Source: an uncultured Microcaldota archaeon
GTDB lineage: Archaea > Micrarchaeota > Micrarchaeia > Anstonellales > Bilamarchaeaceae
Length of the DNA stretch: 6,656 bases
Assembly: GCA_903835325.1 (NCBI GenBank)
Contig: CAILMU010000088.1
Coordinates: 1 to 6,656, forward strand
Direction of reading: 5' to 3'
Shown here: positions 1-4,498 of the stretch, piece by piece
How the letters are laid out: each line of letters starts with the position of its first letter
How positions within the stretch are numbered: position 1 is the first letter of the stretch
The notes under the pieces: generated by a model
Told to the model about the DNA's origin: nothing
Databases searched by the model: none
What the model saw: only the letters and a program-made list of their open reading frames with translations
Program-made: the position numbers and the translations under genes

Positions 1-2
1 CG

Positions 3-104
3 GCCGAAGTCTTCGAGAAGATGTTCAAGCACCCGCTCACCGACAAGGGGATCCAGATGTTCAAGGAGGACTACAAGAAGTCCCAGGATGCCAAAAAGAA
101 GTGA
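3..104 (+). CDS. Transaldolase / fructose-6-phosphate aldolase-like protein, C-terminal end (partial)
   Basis: An open frame enters from the left edge and ends at TGA 102-104; only 33 residues are visible. They include FEKMFKHPLTDKGIQMF followed by KEDYKK. This resembles the C-terminal tail of small archaeal/bacterial transaldolases and fructose-6-phosphate aldolases (TalC/MipB type), where a KHP-x-TD-x-G segment followed by a short F-x-x-D-W/Y helix closes the protein. Family members are TIM-barrel Schiff-base aldolases of sugar-phosphate metabolism, in the cytoplasm. The catalytic lysine lies outside the window, so activity cannot be judged. The stop codon is 41 nt before the ATG of the next gene on the same strand, so the two could be co-transcribed. 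The call rests on this short tail only. Confidence 0.7.
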   Translation, partial: AEVFEKMFKHPLTDKGIQMFKEDYKKSQDAKKK

Positions 105-145
105 TTTAAGAGGTTTCGAACATCAACCGATAAGAGTTGCTTTTC

Positions 146-547
146 ATGAAAGAATCGATCCCGTTAACCTGGAGACGGATACCCGAGCGCTACCGCATGC
201 TCGGGGTGGAGTGCAAGACCTGCGGTTCCAAGTACTTCCCCAGAAGAAGCGTTTGCCCGAAATGCAGGCGCAGGGGCAAAATCAGCGAGATACAATACTC
301 CGGAAAAGGCAAAGTCTTCTCATACACGGAGGTCCAGTCCCCGCCGGATGGTTTCGAGGATCAGGTGCCATATATCCTTGCGATAATCGAGCTCGATGAA
401 GGCGCTAAGCTCACTGGCCAGATAGTCGATGCCCATAAGGACAATGTCAAAATCGGCTCGAGGGTCGAGCAGGTTTTCAGGATCATACAGCGGGATGATC
501 CCGAAGGGCTTATCCACTACGGGTTCAAGTTCAGGCTGGTGCAATAA
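146..547 (+). CDS. DUF35 family zinc-ribbon / OB-fold protein
   Basis: A 133-residue protein matching the DUF35 architecture over its whole length. An N-terminal helix (about residues 5-18) leads into a rubredoxin-like zinc ribbon with two CxxC knuckles (CKTC, then CPKC 12 residues later). An OB-fold follows (about 45-133) with the typical GFEDQVPYILAIIELDEG segment and the terminal HYGFKFR motif. In archaea DUF35 proteins act as acyl-CoA-binding scaffolds, best known from the complex bridging acetoacetyl-CoA thiolase and HMG-CoA synthase in the mevalonate pathway. Neither enzyme is visible here; the gene follows an aldolase-like gene instead. ATG 146 is preferred: an in-frame TTG at 137 adds only three residues, and neither has a Shine-Dalgarno sequence. 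A weak TATA-like TTTAAG lies at 105-110. Family call firm; acyl-CoA partner unknown. Confidence 0.9.
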   Translation: MKESIPLTWRRIPERYRMLGVECKTCGSKYFPRRSVCPKCRRRGKISEIQYSGKGKVFSYTEVQSPPDGFEDQVPYILAIIELDEGAKLTGQIVDAHKDNVKIGSRVEQVFRIIQRDDPEGLIHYGFKFRLVQ

Positions 548-554
548 GCATTAA

Positions 555-561
555 CTTTTTT
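555..561 (+). terminator. Oligo-T stretch after the DUF35 gene
   Basis: A run of six T residues (556-561) begins nine bases after the DUF35 stop codon, followed by pyrimidine-rich sequence. Archaeal RNA polymerase terminates at oligo-T tracts without needing a hairpin, so this is a plausible terminator in the narrow gap before the convergent gene that ends at 564. Confidence 0.45.
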
Positions 562-563
562 CT

Positions 564-986
564 CTAATCCTTTCTTCTCAGCCACTCGAGTTTCCTATCC
601 AATCTCATCCTTTTCGCATCCTCGAGCGAGAGCCATCTGAAACCAGAGAATTCGCCAGATGGCGGTTTCGCGCTCCTATTCCTGGCCGTGATCTTGAAAA
701 CCAGCACCGGAACCATCGCCCGCCGCTTCCTGGAACCGGCGTTGAATCTGGACTCCATCACTATCTCATGCACTTCGCCGTCTATCCCTGTCGCCCGAAG
801 ATATTCATTTTTTATCTCAGCGACCGGGCTCCTTCCCGAAGGGACGACGATAGACGGGAGTTCGATGCGTTCGATGCCATTGACGTCTGACCTTATCAAG
901 AATAAAATTCGCCCGTTGTCCTCGAGCATCCCGCATGCCAATGCCTTGGGGATCGGAGTCGCTGTCGGGACTTTCCTGCGCCCCAT
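564..986 (-). CDS. Nudix-fold-like protein lacking the catalytic Nudix box (second of tandem pair)
   Basis: A 140-residue protein paralogous to the product of the gene immediately upstream (987-1418). The order of elements is Nudix-like: KALACGMLEDNGRILFLIR (first strands), IELP (about 41-44), a helix ending in ATGI (65-68) where a Nudix box would end, HEIVMESR, VPVLVFKI, then the closing SGFRWLSLEDAKRMRL and a terminal helix. Counting back from TGI, the two metal-binding glutamates of the REUXEEXGU consensus are Arg64 and Ala65, so ordinary Nudix hydrolysis looks unlikely. A binding, regulatory or scaffold role is inference. Its ATG directly follows the TGA of the upstream gene with no spacer; a GGTGG inside the end of that gene may serve as ribosome binding site, so translational coupling is likely. 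The stop, TAG, lies next to the oligo-T of the convergent DUF35 gene. Confidence 0.62.
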   Translation of the reverse strand: MGRRKVPTATPIPKALACGMLEDNGRILFLIRSDVNGIERIELPSIVVPSGRSPVAEIKNEYLRATGIDGEVHEIVMESRFNAGSRKRRAMVPVLVFKITARNRSAKPPSGEFSGFRWLSLEDAKRMRLDRKLEWLRRKD

Positions 987-1418
987 TCAGCCGTCCACCA
1001 TGACGCCTTCCTCGAGCATCCAGGATGCGTTCTCGGATAATCTGGCGTCCTTGGCTTTCAGAAGCGGCATCTTCACGAATCCGGAGTACCCTTTCCCAGG
1101 CTCAGGCGCTATCAGCGGTTCGTCGTTCTCCATCTCATAGACGATTACCGGGACGTATTCCGGGCTCTTGGCGGTCCCGACATTGTGCCTGCCTTCCATG
1201 ACGATATGCACCGGGTGCGCGGCGATCCCCGTCTGCTTCTTGAACGCTTCGGAGAGCTGGCCCATCGGGTCGGTCGAGGTGGAACCCATGACGCAGGGCA
1301 TCTCGATGGCTTCTTTCCCATCCTTGCCCTTCCTTTTCAGGAATAAGATGTTCCCTCCAGTCTCGAGCATCCCGCAGAGCAACGCTTTCGGTTTTTCGGA
1401 TTTTGTAGTGGCTGCCAT
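987..1418 (-). CDS. Nudix-fold-like protein lacking the catalytic Nudix box (first of tandem pair)
   Basis: A 143-residue protein. After a polar N-terminus it has KALLCGMLETGGNILFLKRK, IEMP (39-41 region), a helix with KKQTGI (60-65), HIVMEGRHNVG, VPVIVYEM, and SGF followed by a C-terminal helical segment ending in SWML. The same landmarks occur in the same order in the downstream gene, so the two arose by tandem duplication. The layout suggests a Nudix fold, but the two acidic residues expected before x-G-U are Lys61 and Gln62 and the expected RE pair is Glu57-Ala58, so the catalytic box is missing. The gene follows the Lrp-type regulator by 54 bp and has its own TATA-like element about 27 bp before the ATG, consistent with a leaderless mRNA. 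Ligand unknown; a non-Nudix alpha/beta fold remains possible. Confidence 0.62.
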   Translation of the reverse strand: MAATTKSEKPKALLCGMLETGGNILFLKRKGKDGKEAIEMPCVMGSTSTDPMGQLSEAFKKQTGIAAHPVHIVMEGRHNVGTAKSPEYVPVIVYEMENDEPLIAPEPGKGYSGFVKMPLLKAKDARLSENASWMLEEGVMVDG

Positions 1419-1439
1419 GATGGCAGATAGGCTTGCAAG

Positions 1440-1450
1440 ATTAATAATGC
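1440..1450 (-). promoter_or_regulatory. TATA box for the tandem Nudix-like genes
   Basis: Read on the minus strand the sequence is GCATTATTAAT, an AT-rich TATA-like element in an otherwise GC-rich 54-bp gap. Its centre is about 27 bp before the ATG at 1418, which would put transcription start at or next to the start codon (leaderless mRNA). No Shine-Dalgarno sequence is seen before that ATG. Confidence 0.5.
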
Positions 1451-1465
1451 TTCAGCCCTGGAAGC
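1449..1465 (-). repeat. Small inverted repeat between the Lrp-type gene and the Nudix-like pair
   Basis: GCTTC (1449-1453) and GAAGC (1461-1465) form a 5-bp stem around a 7-base loop, eight bases (1465 to 1473) beyond the Lrp stop and overlapping the upstream edge of the next TATA box. On the minus strand it is followed by ATTATTAAT rather than oligo-T. It could be an operator near the Nudix-like promoter or chance. Confidence 0.25.
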
Positions 1466-1472
1466 GCCTCAC

Positions 1473-1910
1473 TCACTTGCCGATGTTCCGGAACGCTATC
1501 ATGCTCTCGGTCTGCGCTATCTCGTCGAAGGTTCGCAGATATTTCAGCACGAACTGGTCCAGGTCATCGATGTCAGCCACCCTGACCTTGATGAGAACAT
1601 CGAACGCACCGGTTATCGCGGAGCCGTCCTCCACCTCGTCGTGTTTCATCAGTTTCTCCAGCAATTCGATATGATCGCTCTTCGGTGTCGCCTTGATGAG
1701 TATATGCGCCACAAGCTTCTTCCCGAGTTTGGCCCTGTCTATATCGATTGTGTACCTGGTGATTATCCTCTCGGCGATCAATTTCTTCAGCCGGTGATGC
1801 ACGGTCGCAATAGGAATCCCCGTCCGCCTCCCTATCTTTTGTATCGAGAGCGATGAATCGCCCTTCAGCACCTCCAATATGGCATTATCTTTCTCATCTA
1901 TTTCTGACAT
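1473..1910 (-). CDS. Lrp/AsnC family transcriptional regulator
   Basis: A 145-residue protein, the usual size for a single-domain-pair Lrp/AsnC regulator. Residues 4-55 form the winged helix-turn-helix: LDEKD-type start (IDEKDNAILEVLK), IQKIGRRTGIPIATVHHRLKKL with the recognition helix around 34-45, then the wing IITRYTIDID. Residues 66-140 form the RAM effector-binding domain, with the family's G-x-x-D motif in TGAFDVLIKV (100-109). These proteins assemble as dimers or higher oligomers and respond to amino acids or related small molecules. The gene is divergent from the charged-protein gene at 2041 and is followed on the same strand by the Nudix-like pair, its most likely target besides itself. 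A perfect inverted repeat touches its ATG, and a TATA element lies about 27 bp upstream, suggesting a leaderless, autoregulated transcript. Effector unknown. Confidence 0.93.
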   Translation of the reverse strand: MSEIDEKDNAILEVLKGDSSLSIQKIGRRTGIPIATVHHRLKKLIAERIITRYTIDIDRAKLGKKLVAHILIKATPKSDHIELLEKLMKHDEVEDGSAITGAFDVLIKVRVADIDDLDQFVLKYLRTFDEIAQTESMIAFRNIGK

Positions 1911-1928
1911 ATTGAATGTTTATTCAAT
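1911..1928. promoter_or_regulatory. Perfect 7-4-7 inverted repeat, likely Lrp-type operator
   Basis: ATTGAATGTTTATTCAAT: seven-base arms ATTGAAT and ATTCAAT around GTTT. It begins at the base directly next to the regulator's ATG (1908-1910) and ends just before the regulator's TATA element (1933-1941). Lrp/AsnC proteins bind short AT-rich dyads and commonly control their own genes. A protein bound here would cover the predicted transcription start. The dyad is seen directly; the binding protein is inferred. Confidence 0.6.
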
Positions 1929-1932
1929 AATC

Positions 1933-1941
1933 ATTAAAAAA
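1933..1941 (-). promoter_or_regulatory. TATA box for the Lrp/AsnC gene
   Basis: On the minus strand TTTTTTAAT, centred about 27 bp upstream of the ATG at 1910. This spacing predicts transcription starting at or within a few bases of the start codon; no Shine-Dalgarno sequence is present. Confidence 0.5.
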
Positions 1942-1955
1942 CTGCCTAATTTTTG

Positions 1956-1963
1956 TACATGTA
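1956..1963. repeat. Short palindrome between the two divergent TATA boxes
   Basis: TACATGTA is a perfect 8-bp palindrome, embedded in TTTGTACATGTATACGGG. It sits midway between the TATA boxes of the divergent genes (centres near 1937 and 1988), a position from which a bound factor could influence both promoters. A palindrome this short may be chance. Confidence 0.25.
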
Positions 1964-1983
1964 TACGGGTTTTTATGAAATAA

Positions 1984-1992
1984 TTTTATATA
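1984..1992 (+). promoter_or_regulatory. TATA box for the charged-protein gene
   Basis: TTTTATATA, a strong archaeal TATA box, centred near 1988. Transcription would start about 25 bp downstream, near 2013-2014, giving a leader of about 27 nt that carries a full Shine-Dalgarno sequence. This gene therefore appears to use a leadered mRNA, unlike its neighbours. Confidence 0.65.
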
Positions 1993-2015
1993 CTCCTGAT
2001 TTCAGATGATTATCA

Positions 2016-2038
2016 CAACTCTCCCGGGAGGTGAGTTG
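2016..2038 (+). promoter_or_regulatory. Possible 5'-terminal hairpin carrying the Shine-Dalgarno sequence
   Basis: CAACTC (2016-2021) and GAGTTG (2033-2038) can pair as a 6-bp stem around an 11-base loop that contains GGAGG. The Shine-Dalgarno sequence GGAGGTGA (2027-2034), six bases before ATG 2041, is complementary to the conserved archaeal 16S rRNA 3' end. The stem would begin within a few bases of the predicted mRNA 5' end. A CC/GG pairing inside the loop could partly mask GGAGG. Pairing is read from sequence; a regulatory role is inference. Confidence 0.4.
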
Positions 2039-2040
2039 CA

Positions 2041-2406
2041 ATGAAGGAAAAAATGATTGGTTTCAAGGATGGGAACGTTGCCGGGCCAACGCTGAACCGG
2101 CGCTTCGTCAAGCACAGGCTCCTCGAGCGCTTCCGTGACTTCCTCCAGAAGTGCAAGGACAAGGAGAAGATGCTCCTCTGGCTCGATTCGAAAGAGGAGA
2201 AGGAGGACAGGGTGAGCAAGAAGCTGGAGCTCAGGAAGCAGCGCTGGACAATGGAAGGCAGGGACTACCACCAGGTGAAGCAGGAGCGCAAGAAGGGTCT
2301 GGATCGCGAGAAGGACACAAAACGCCTCCGCGACTTCATAGACGGCTTCTATGCCAGTCTGGGCCATCCGCTTCCGGAGCCGATAGCGAAAAACAAGACC
2401 AGATGA
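2041..2406 (+). CDS. Highly charged 121-residue protein of unknown function
   Basis: I do not recognise this protein. It has 121 residues, is rich in Lys, Arg, Glu and Asp, and has no membrane segment or signal peptide. After GFKDGNVAGPTLNRRF, the stretch from about 22 to 100 looks almost wholly helical, with alternating charges (for example KCKDKEKMLLWLDSKEEKED) that suggest long amphipathic or coiled-coil helices. The end, FIDGFYASLGHPLPEP, is less charged and may be a separate docking segment. There is one cysteine (38) and no zinc motif. The start is well set: a textbook Shine-Dalgarno sequence six bases before the ATG and a strong TATA box. It is divergent from the Lrp-type regulator, so shared control is possible. 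A nucleic-acid- or ribosome-binding role would fit the charge but is a guess. Confidence 0.8.
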   Translation: MKEKMIGFKDGNVAGPTLNRRFVKHRLLERFRDFLQKCKDKEKMLLWLDSKEEKEDRVSKKLELRKQRWTMEGRDYHQVKQERKKGLDREKDTKRLRDFIDGFYASLGHPLPEPIAKNKTR

Positions 2407-2457
2407 AACCGGCCTGGCTGGTGCTCGCTGGATAAATAACTGATGAAAAGCATCTCC

Positions 2458-2497
2458 GAGCGCATTTCTTTCAGGCGCTCTCTTTCTCTTCTTTTCC
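2458..2497 (+). terminator. Hairpin followed by pyrimidine tract at the convergent gene ends
   Basis: GAGCGC (2458-2463) and GCGCTC (2475-2480) can form a 6-bp stem with an 11-base loop, followed by TCTTTCTCTTCTTTT. It lies 50 bases beyond the stop of the charged-protein gene, in the space before the convergent gene that stops at 2471, and overlaps that gene's last codons. The T tract is interrupted, so termination strength is uncertain. Confidence 0.35.
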
Positions 2498-2839
2498 CGC
2501 GCCTGGCGCTTTACCGAGCGAGCTTGCCGGGATAACCATGACTCCGTTCTCGCAGTGCTCGTTGAGCACGGCTTCGGCAGGCACATGCGGAAGGTCCTTG
2601 TCCAGGTCATCCATGTTGGCAAAAGCCCTCCTCAGGTTGTGCGCGCTTTTGCGCATCTTCGCCTTCATGCGGGTCGCGAGGTTGACGACTTTCCCCATGA
2701 TTGTTTCGGCGTCAGGGGCCTTTTCCGAGAACTGCGGCTGCGTTCCCGGCGGTTTGAATCTCACTCCGGAATCAGTCGCGGTCGCTCTAGGCAATTCAGG
2801 AATAGCGCCTTGTTTCGTTTTTTCGACCGCAACGGCCAT
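2471..2839 (-). CDS. Hypothetical 122-residue protein
   Basis: I do not recognise this protein. Residues 1-45 are low-complexity, proline-containing and probably disordered (PELPRATATDSG, FKPPGTQPQF). A basic amphipathic helix follows (about 46-75: IMGKVVNLATRMKAKMRKSA, then HNLRRAFANM), then an acidic MDDLDKDLPHVPAEAV segment, and a polar tail rich in Lys and Glu. No signal peptide, membrane segment or metal motif is seen. ATG 2839 is chosen over an upstream in-frame TTG at 2890 because a TATA-like element lies at 2869-2878, inside the extended version. The gene is downstream of the GGDEF gene on the same strand, 68 bp away but with its own likely promoter; a functional link is possible but not shown. 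Reading-frame reality is likely, not certain. Confidence 0.6.
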   Translation of the reverse strand: MAVAVEKTKQGAIPELPRATATDSGVRFKPPGTQPQFSEKAPDAETIMGKVVNLATRMKAKMRKSAHNLRRAFANMDDLDKDLPHVPAEAVLNEHCENGVMVIPASSLGKAPGAGKEEKESA

Positions 2840-2868
2840 ATAGACCAGTAATAATGATGGCTGGATAT

Positions 2869-2878
2869 GTTTATATTT
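2869..2878 (-). promoter_or_regulatory. TATA box for the hypothetical 122-residue protein
   Basis: On the minus strand AAATATAAAC, centred about 34 bp before ATG 2839. This predicts a transcript with a leader of only several nucleotides and argues against the upstream TTG as start. Confidence 0.45.
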
Positions 2879-2907
2879 GTTCGTACACAAGCGACTAGTA
2901 AAATAAA

Positions 2908-4419
2908 CTATACTGACTGTTCTTCCGCTGTTTTGTTTTCCGTATCCTTGGCCTTCTCTTCCTTGTATCTCATGTACCGCAGGACAGCCTTCCCGTTCTT
3001 CTGCATGGTCCCGTAATAGACGCAGTTCCTGCCATTCTTCTTCGCCTTGTACAGCGCCCTATCCGCAAGGATGGGCGTCACCTCTGTGAGAGCCTGGGCT
3101 TTCTGCGCGCTTGTCATATCATCGTATTCCATAGCCACGAGCTCGCCGCTCTTTCCGTTCGCGCGTATCACGCCCTTCCTGAGCGCGTCCTCGGCCAGGT
3201 TGAAGCTCGCGACACCAGCGCTCGAAGTCACTTTCGGCAGGGGCTTCCCATCGTCCCCAGCGACTATCCCTTCCTCGACAGATTTCCTGAAGCGTTCAGC
3301 CGGTATCGTCCCGCCCTTGGTATCCGTGCCGACCGCGATGACGACTATCTCCTCTCCGCCGAGCCTGAACGCGTTCTGGCCGGCGACCACAGAATCCCTA
3401 GAGCCGTTGCTGATGACTCCGAGTCCTTGCGAAACCAGGTCAGAGTACCTGACCGCGCCCTGCGCCTGTGTGGATACCATCTTGAGGACCCGGTCGCCTG
3501 CCGGGTGCCCGAAATTGGTATTGTACTTCCTGAACTTGTCCACATCTATCGCTATCACGGCGCAATCCTGCGTGATGTCGAAACCGTCGGGGTTCGCATC
3601 CCTCTTGTTCACATATTCCTGCGCCAGGTATTCGAGGGTCTTCGTATACTCGTATCTTGTGATAAGTCCGGTGAGCGGATCAGTCTTCGCCTTCTGGTCA
3701 AGATGCAGCAAATCCGTGAACCTCGATGCCAGCCTGACAGACGCCTCATTCCTGTAATTGAACCCTCCCTTGAGGATTCCGACATCTGCGCCTTCCACCA
3801 CCATCATGCCTTTCTCGAAAGGAGCATAAAGCACGGCCTCGCTTCTAGTCGGAGGCCCGGGCGCTTCCTTCTTGACTGGCGCGCTGCTGTCGCCGCGTCT
3901 CATGGAGTATGTGCCGCTAGGTGCGTTCAAGAAAATGCGGTCCAGATCCAGCGCCATCCTGGCAAGGGCATGCGCTTCCATATCAAGCCCTTCCTTCAGC
4001 ATTGATACGACGATTCCGGATTGCTCAGGATTCTCCCCGACCCTGATATGGCCTCTCAAGCTGCCGTCTTCCCTGCGCAAATAGATGCTGACGCTTCTTG
4101 CTTCCTGAAGCGATCTGAGGTAGACTGTGCAGGCATCGGCAAGAGCCGTCGGCTGGTGCTTGGCAATCGTATCGATGAGTTTTTCCAGGACGAATCCTTC
4201 CCTATGGATAATCCCTTGGACCCTTCTTGTCGCCTGCTCCATGGCTGCCCTCCTGTTCTCGGTCTCCAGCAGCGACTTGGCAGCGCTCAGGAATCTCCTT
4301 ATCTTTCCTGGGGGTTCAGCAGGCGCCAGGGCACGATCGCTATGGCGGCGTCTCAGGGGCTCCGCTGGTTCATGCTGGTATCTCGCAAAACCGAGCGTTC
4401 TCCTGAGGTCTCCTGACAT
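2908..4419 (-). CDS. GAF-like + GGDEF domain protein, putative diguanylate cyclase with insertions
   Basis: A 503-residue soluble protein without membrane segments. Residues 1-40 are Arg/Pro-rich and probably disordered; 40-90 are helical; about 80-240 look like a diverged GAF sensor domain interrupted by a Pro/Gly/Ser linker (166-195). A helix (225-246) joins this to the GGDEF domain, which begins at DPLTGL (247-252). Catalytic landmarks are present: Asp292 in IDVDKF, guanine-site Asn300 and Asp309, RLGGEEI (352-358) with both glutamates, SAGVASF (400-406) and ADRALYKAKKNGRN (452-465). Active family members make cyclic di-GMP from two GTP. RYSD (324-327) matches the inhibitory RxxD site but is separated from GGEEI by 24 residues instead of the usual three, and 45 residues separate SAGVASF from ADRALY. 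GGDEF proteins are uncommon in archaea. It follows the TrpRS gene by 79 bp with its own TATA box. The product could be another cyclic dinucleotide or none. Confidence 0.9.
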   Translation of the reverse strand: MSGDLRRTLGFARYQHEPAEPLRRRHSDRALAPAEPPGKIRRFLSAAKSLLETENRRAAMEQATRRVQGIIHREGFVLEKLIDTIAKHQPTALADACTVYLRSLQEARSVSIYLRREDGSLRGHIRVGENPEQSGIVVSMLKEGLDMEAHALARMALDLDRIFLNAPSGTYSMRRGDSSAPVKKEAPGPPTRSEAVLYAPFEKGMMVVEGADVGILKGGFNYRNEASVRLASRFTDLLHLDQKAKTDPLTGLITRYEYTKTLEYLAQEYVNKRDANPDGFDITQDCAVIAIDVDKFRKYNTNFGHPAGDRVLKMVSTQAQGAVRYSDLVSQGLGVISNGSRDSVVAGQNAFRLGGEEIVVIAVGTDTKGGTIPAERFRKSVEEGIVAGDDGKPLPKVTSSAGVASFNLAEDALRKGVIRANGKSGELVAMEYDDMTSAQKAQALTEVTPILADRALYKAKKNGRNCVYYGTMQKNGKAVLRYMRYKEEKAKDTENKTAEEQSV

Positions 4420-4443
4420 TGGCTATCCCTGTCTTACTATGGG

Positions 4444-4450
4444 TATATAT
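4444..4450 (-). promoter_or_regulatory. TATA box for the GGDEF gene
   Basis: TATATAT centred about 28 bp before the ATG at 4419; on the minus strand the context is TTTTACATATATACCC. No Shine-Dalgarno sequence precedes the ATG, so a leaderless mRNA is expected. This makes transcription separate from the upstream TrpRS gene likely. Confidence 0.6.
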
Positions 4451-4498
4451 GTAAAATTATGGTAGATTCAATATTTAAATCTTCACTTTTTACCACAT

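Noticed and set aside
137..145. TTG at 137 as start of the DUF35 protein
   Set aside because: It adds only three residues (MLF) before the ATG at 146 and has no Shine-Dalgarno sequence; the family N-terminus begins at the later methionine.
922..1374. CTCGAGCATCC-like sequence at about 922, 1012 and 1363 as a DNA repeat
   Set aside because: The copies encode MLE within the coding sequences (CGMLE at the same site in both Nudix-like paralogues, and MLEEG near the end of one), so they reflect protein similarity and codon choice.
2002..2622. 206-codon open frame on the minus strand
   Set aside because: It lies antisense to the 121-residue gene, which has a strong TATA box and SD, and overlaps the end of the 2471-2839 gene; its leucine-rich translation resembles the complement of a Lys/Glu-rich gene, not a real protein.
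3047..3757. 236-codon open frame on the plus strand
   Set aside because: Antisense to the GGDEF domain coding sequence; no motif, and explained by codon bias of the real gene.
4466..4472. ATTCAAT upstream of the GGDEF gene as a second Lrp-type operator
   Set aside because: It matches one arm of the dyad at 1911-1928, but no proper second arm is present at the 4-base spacing, and such AT-rich heptamers occur by chance.
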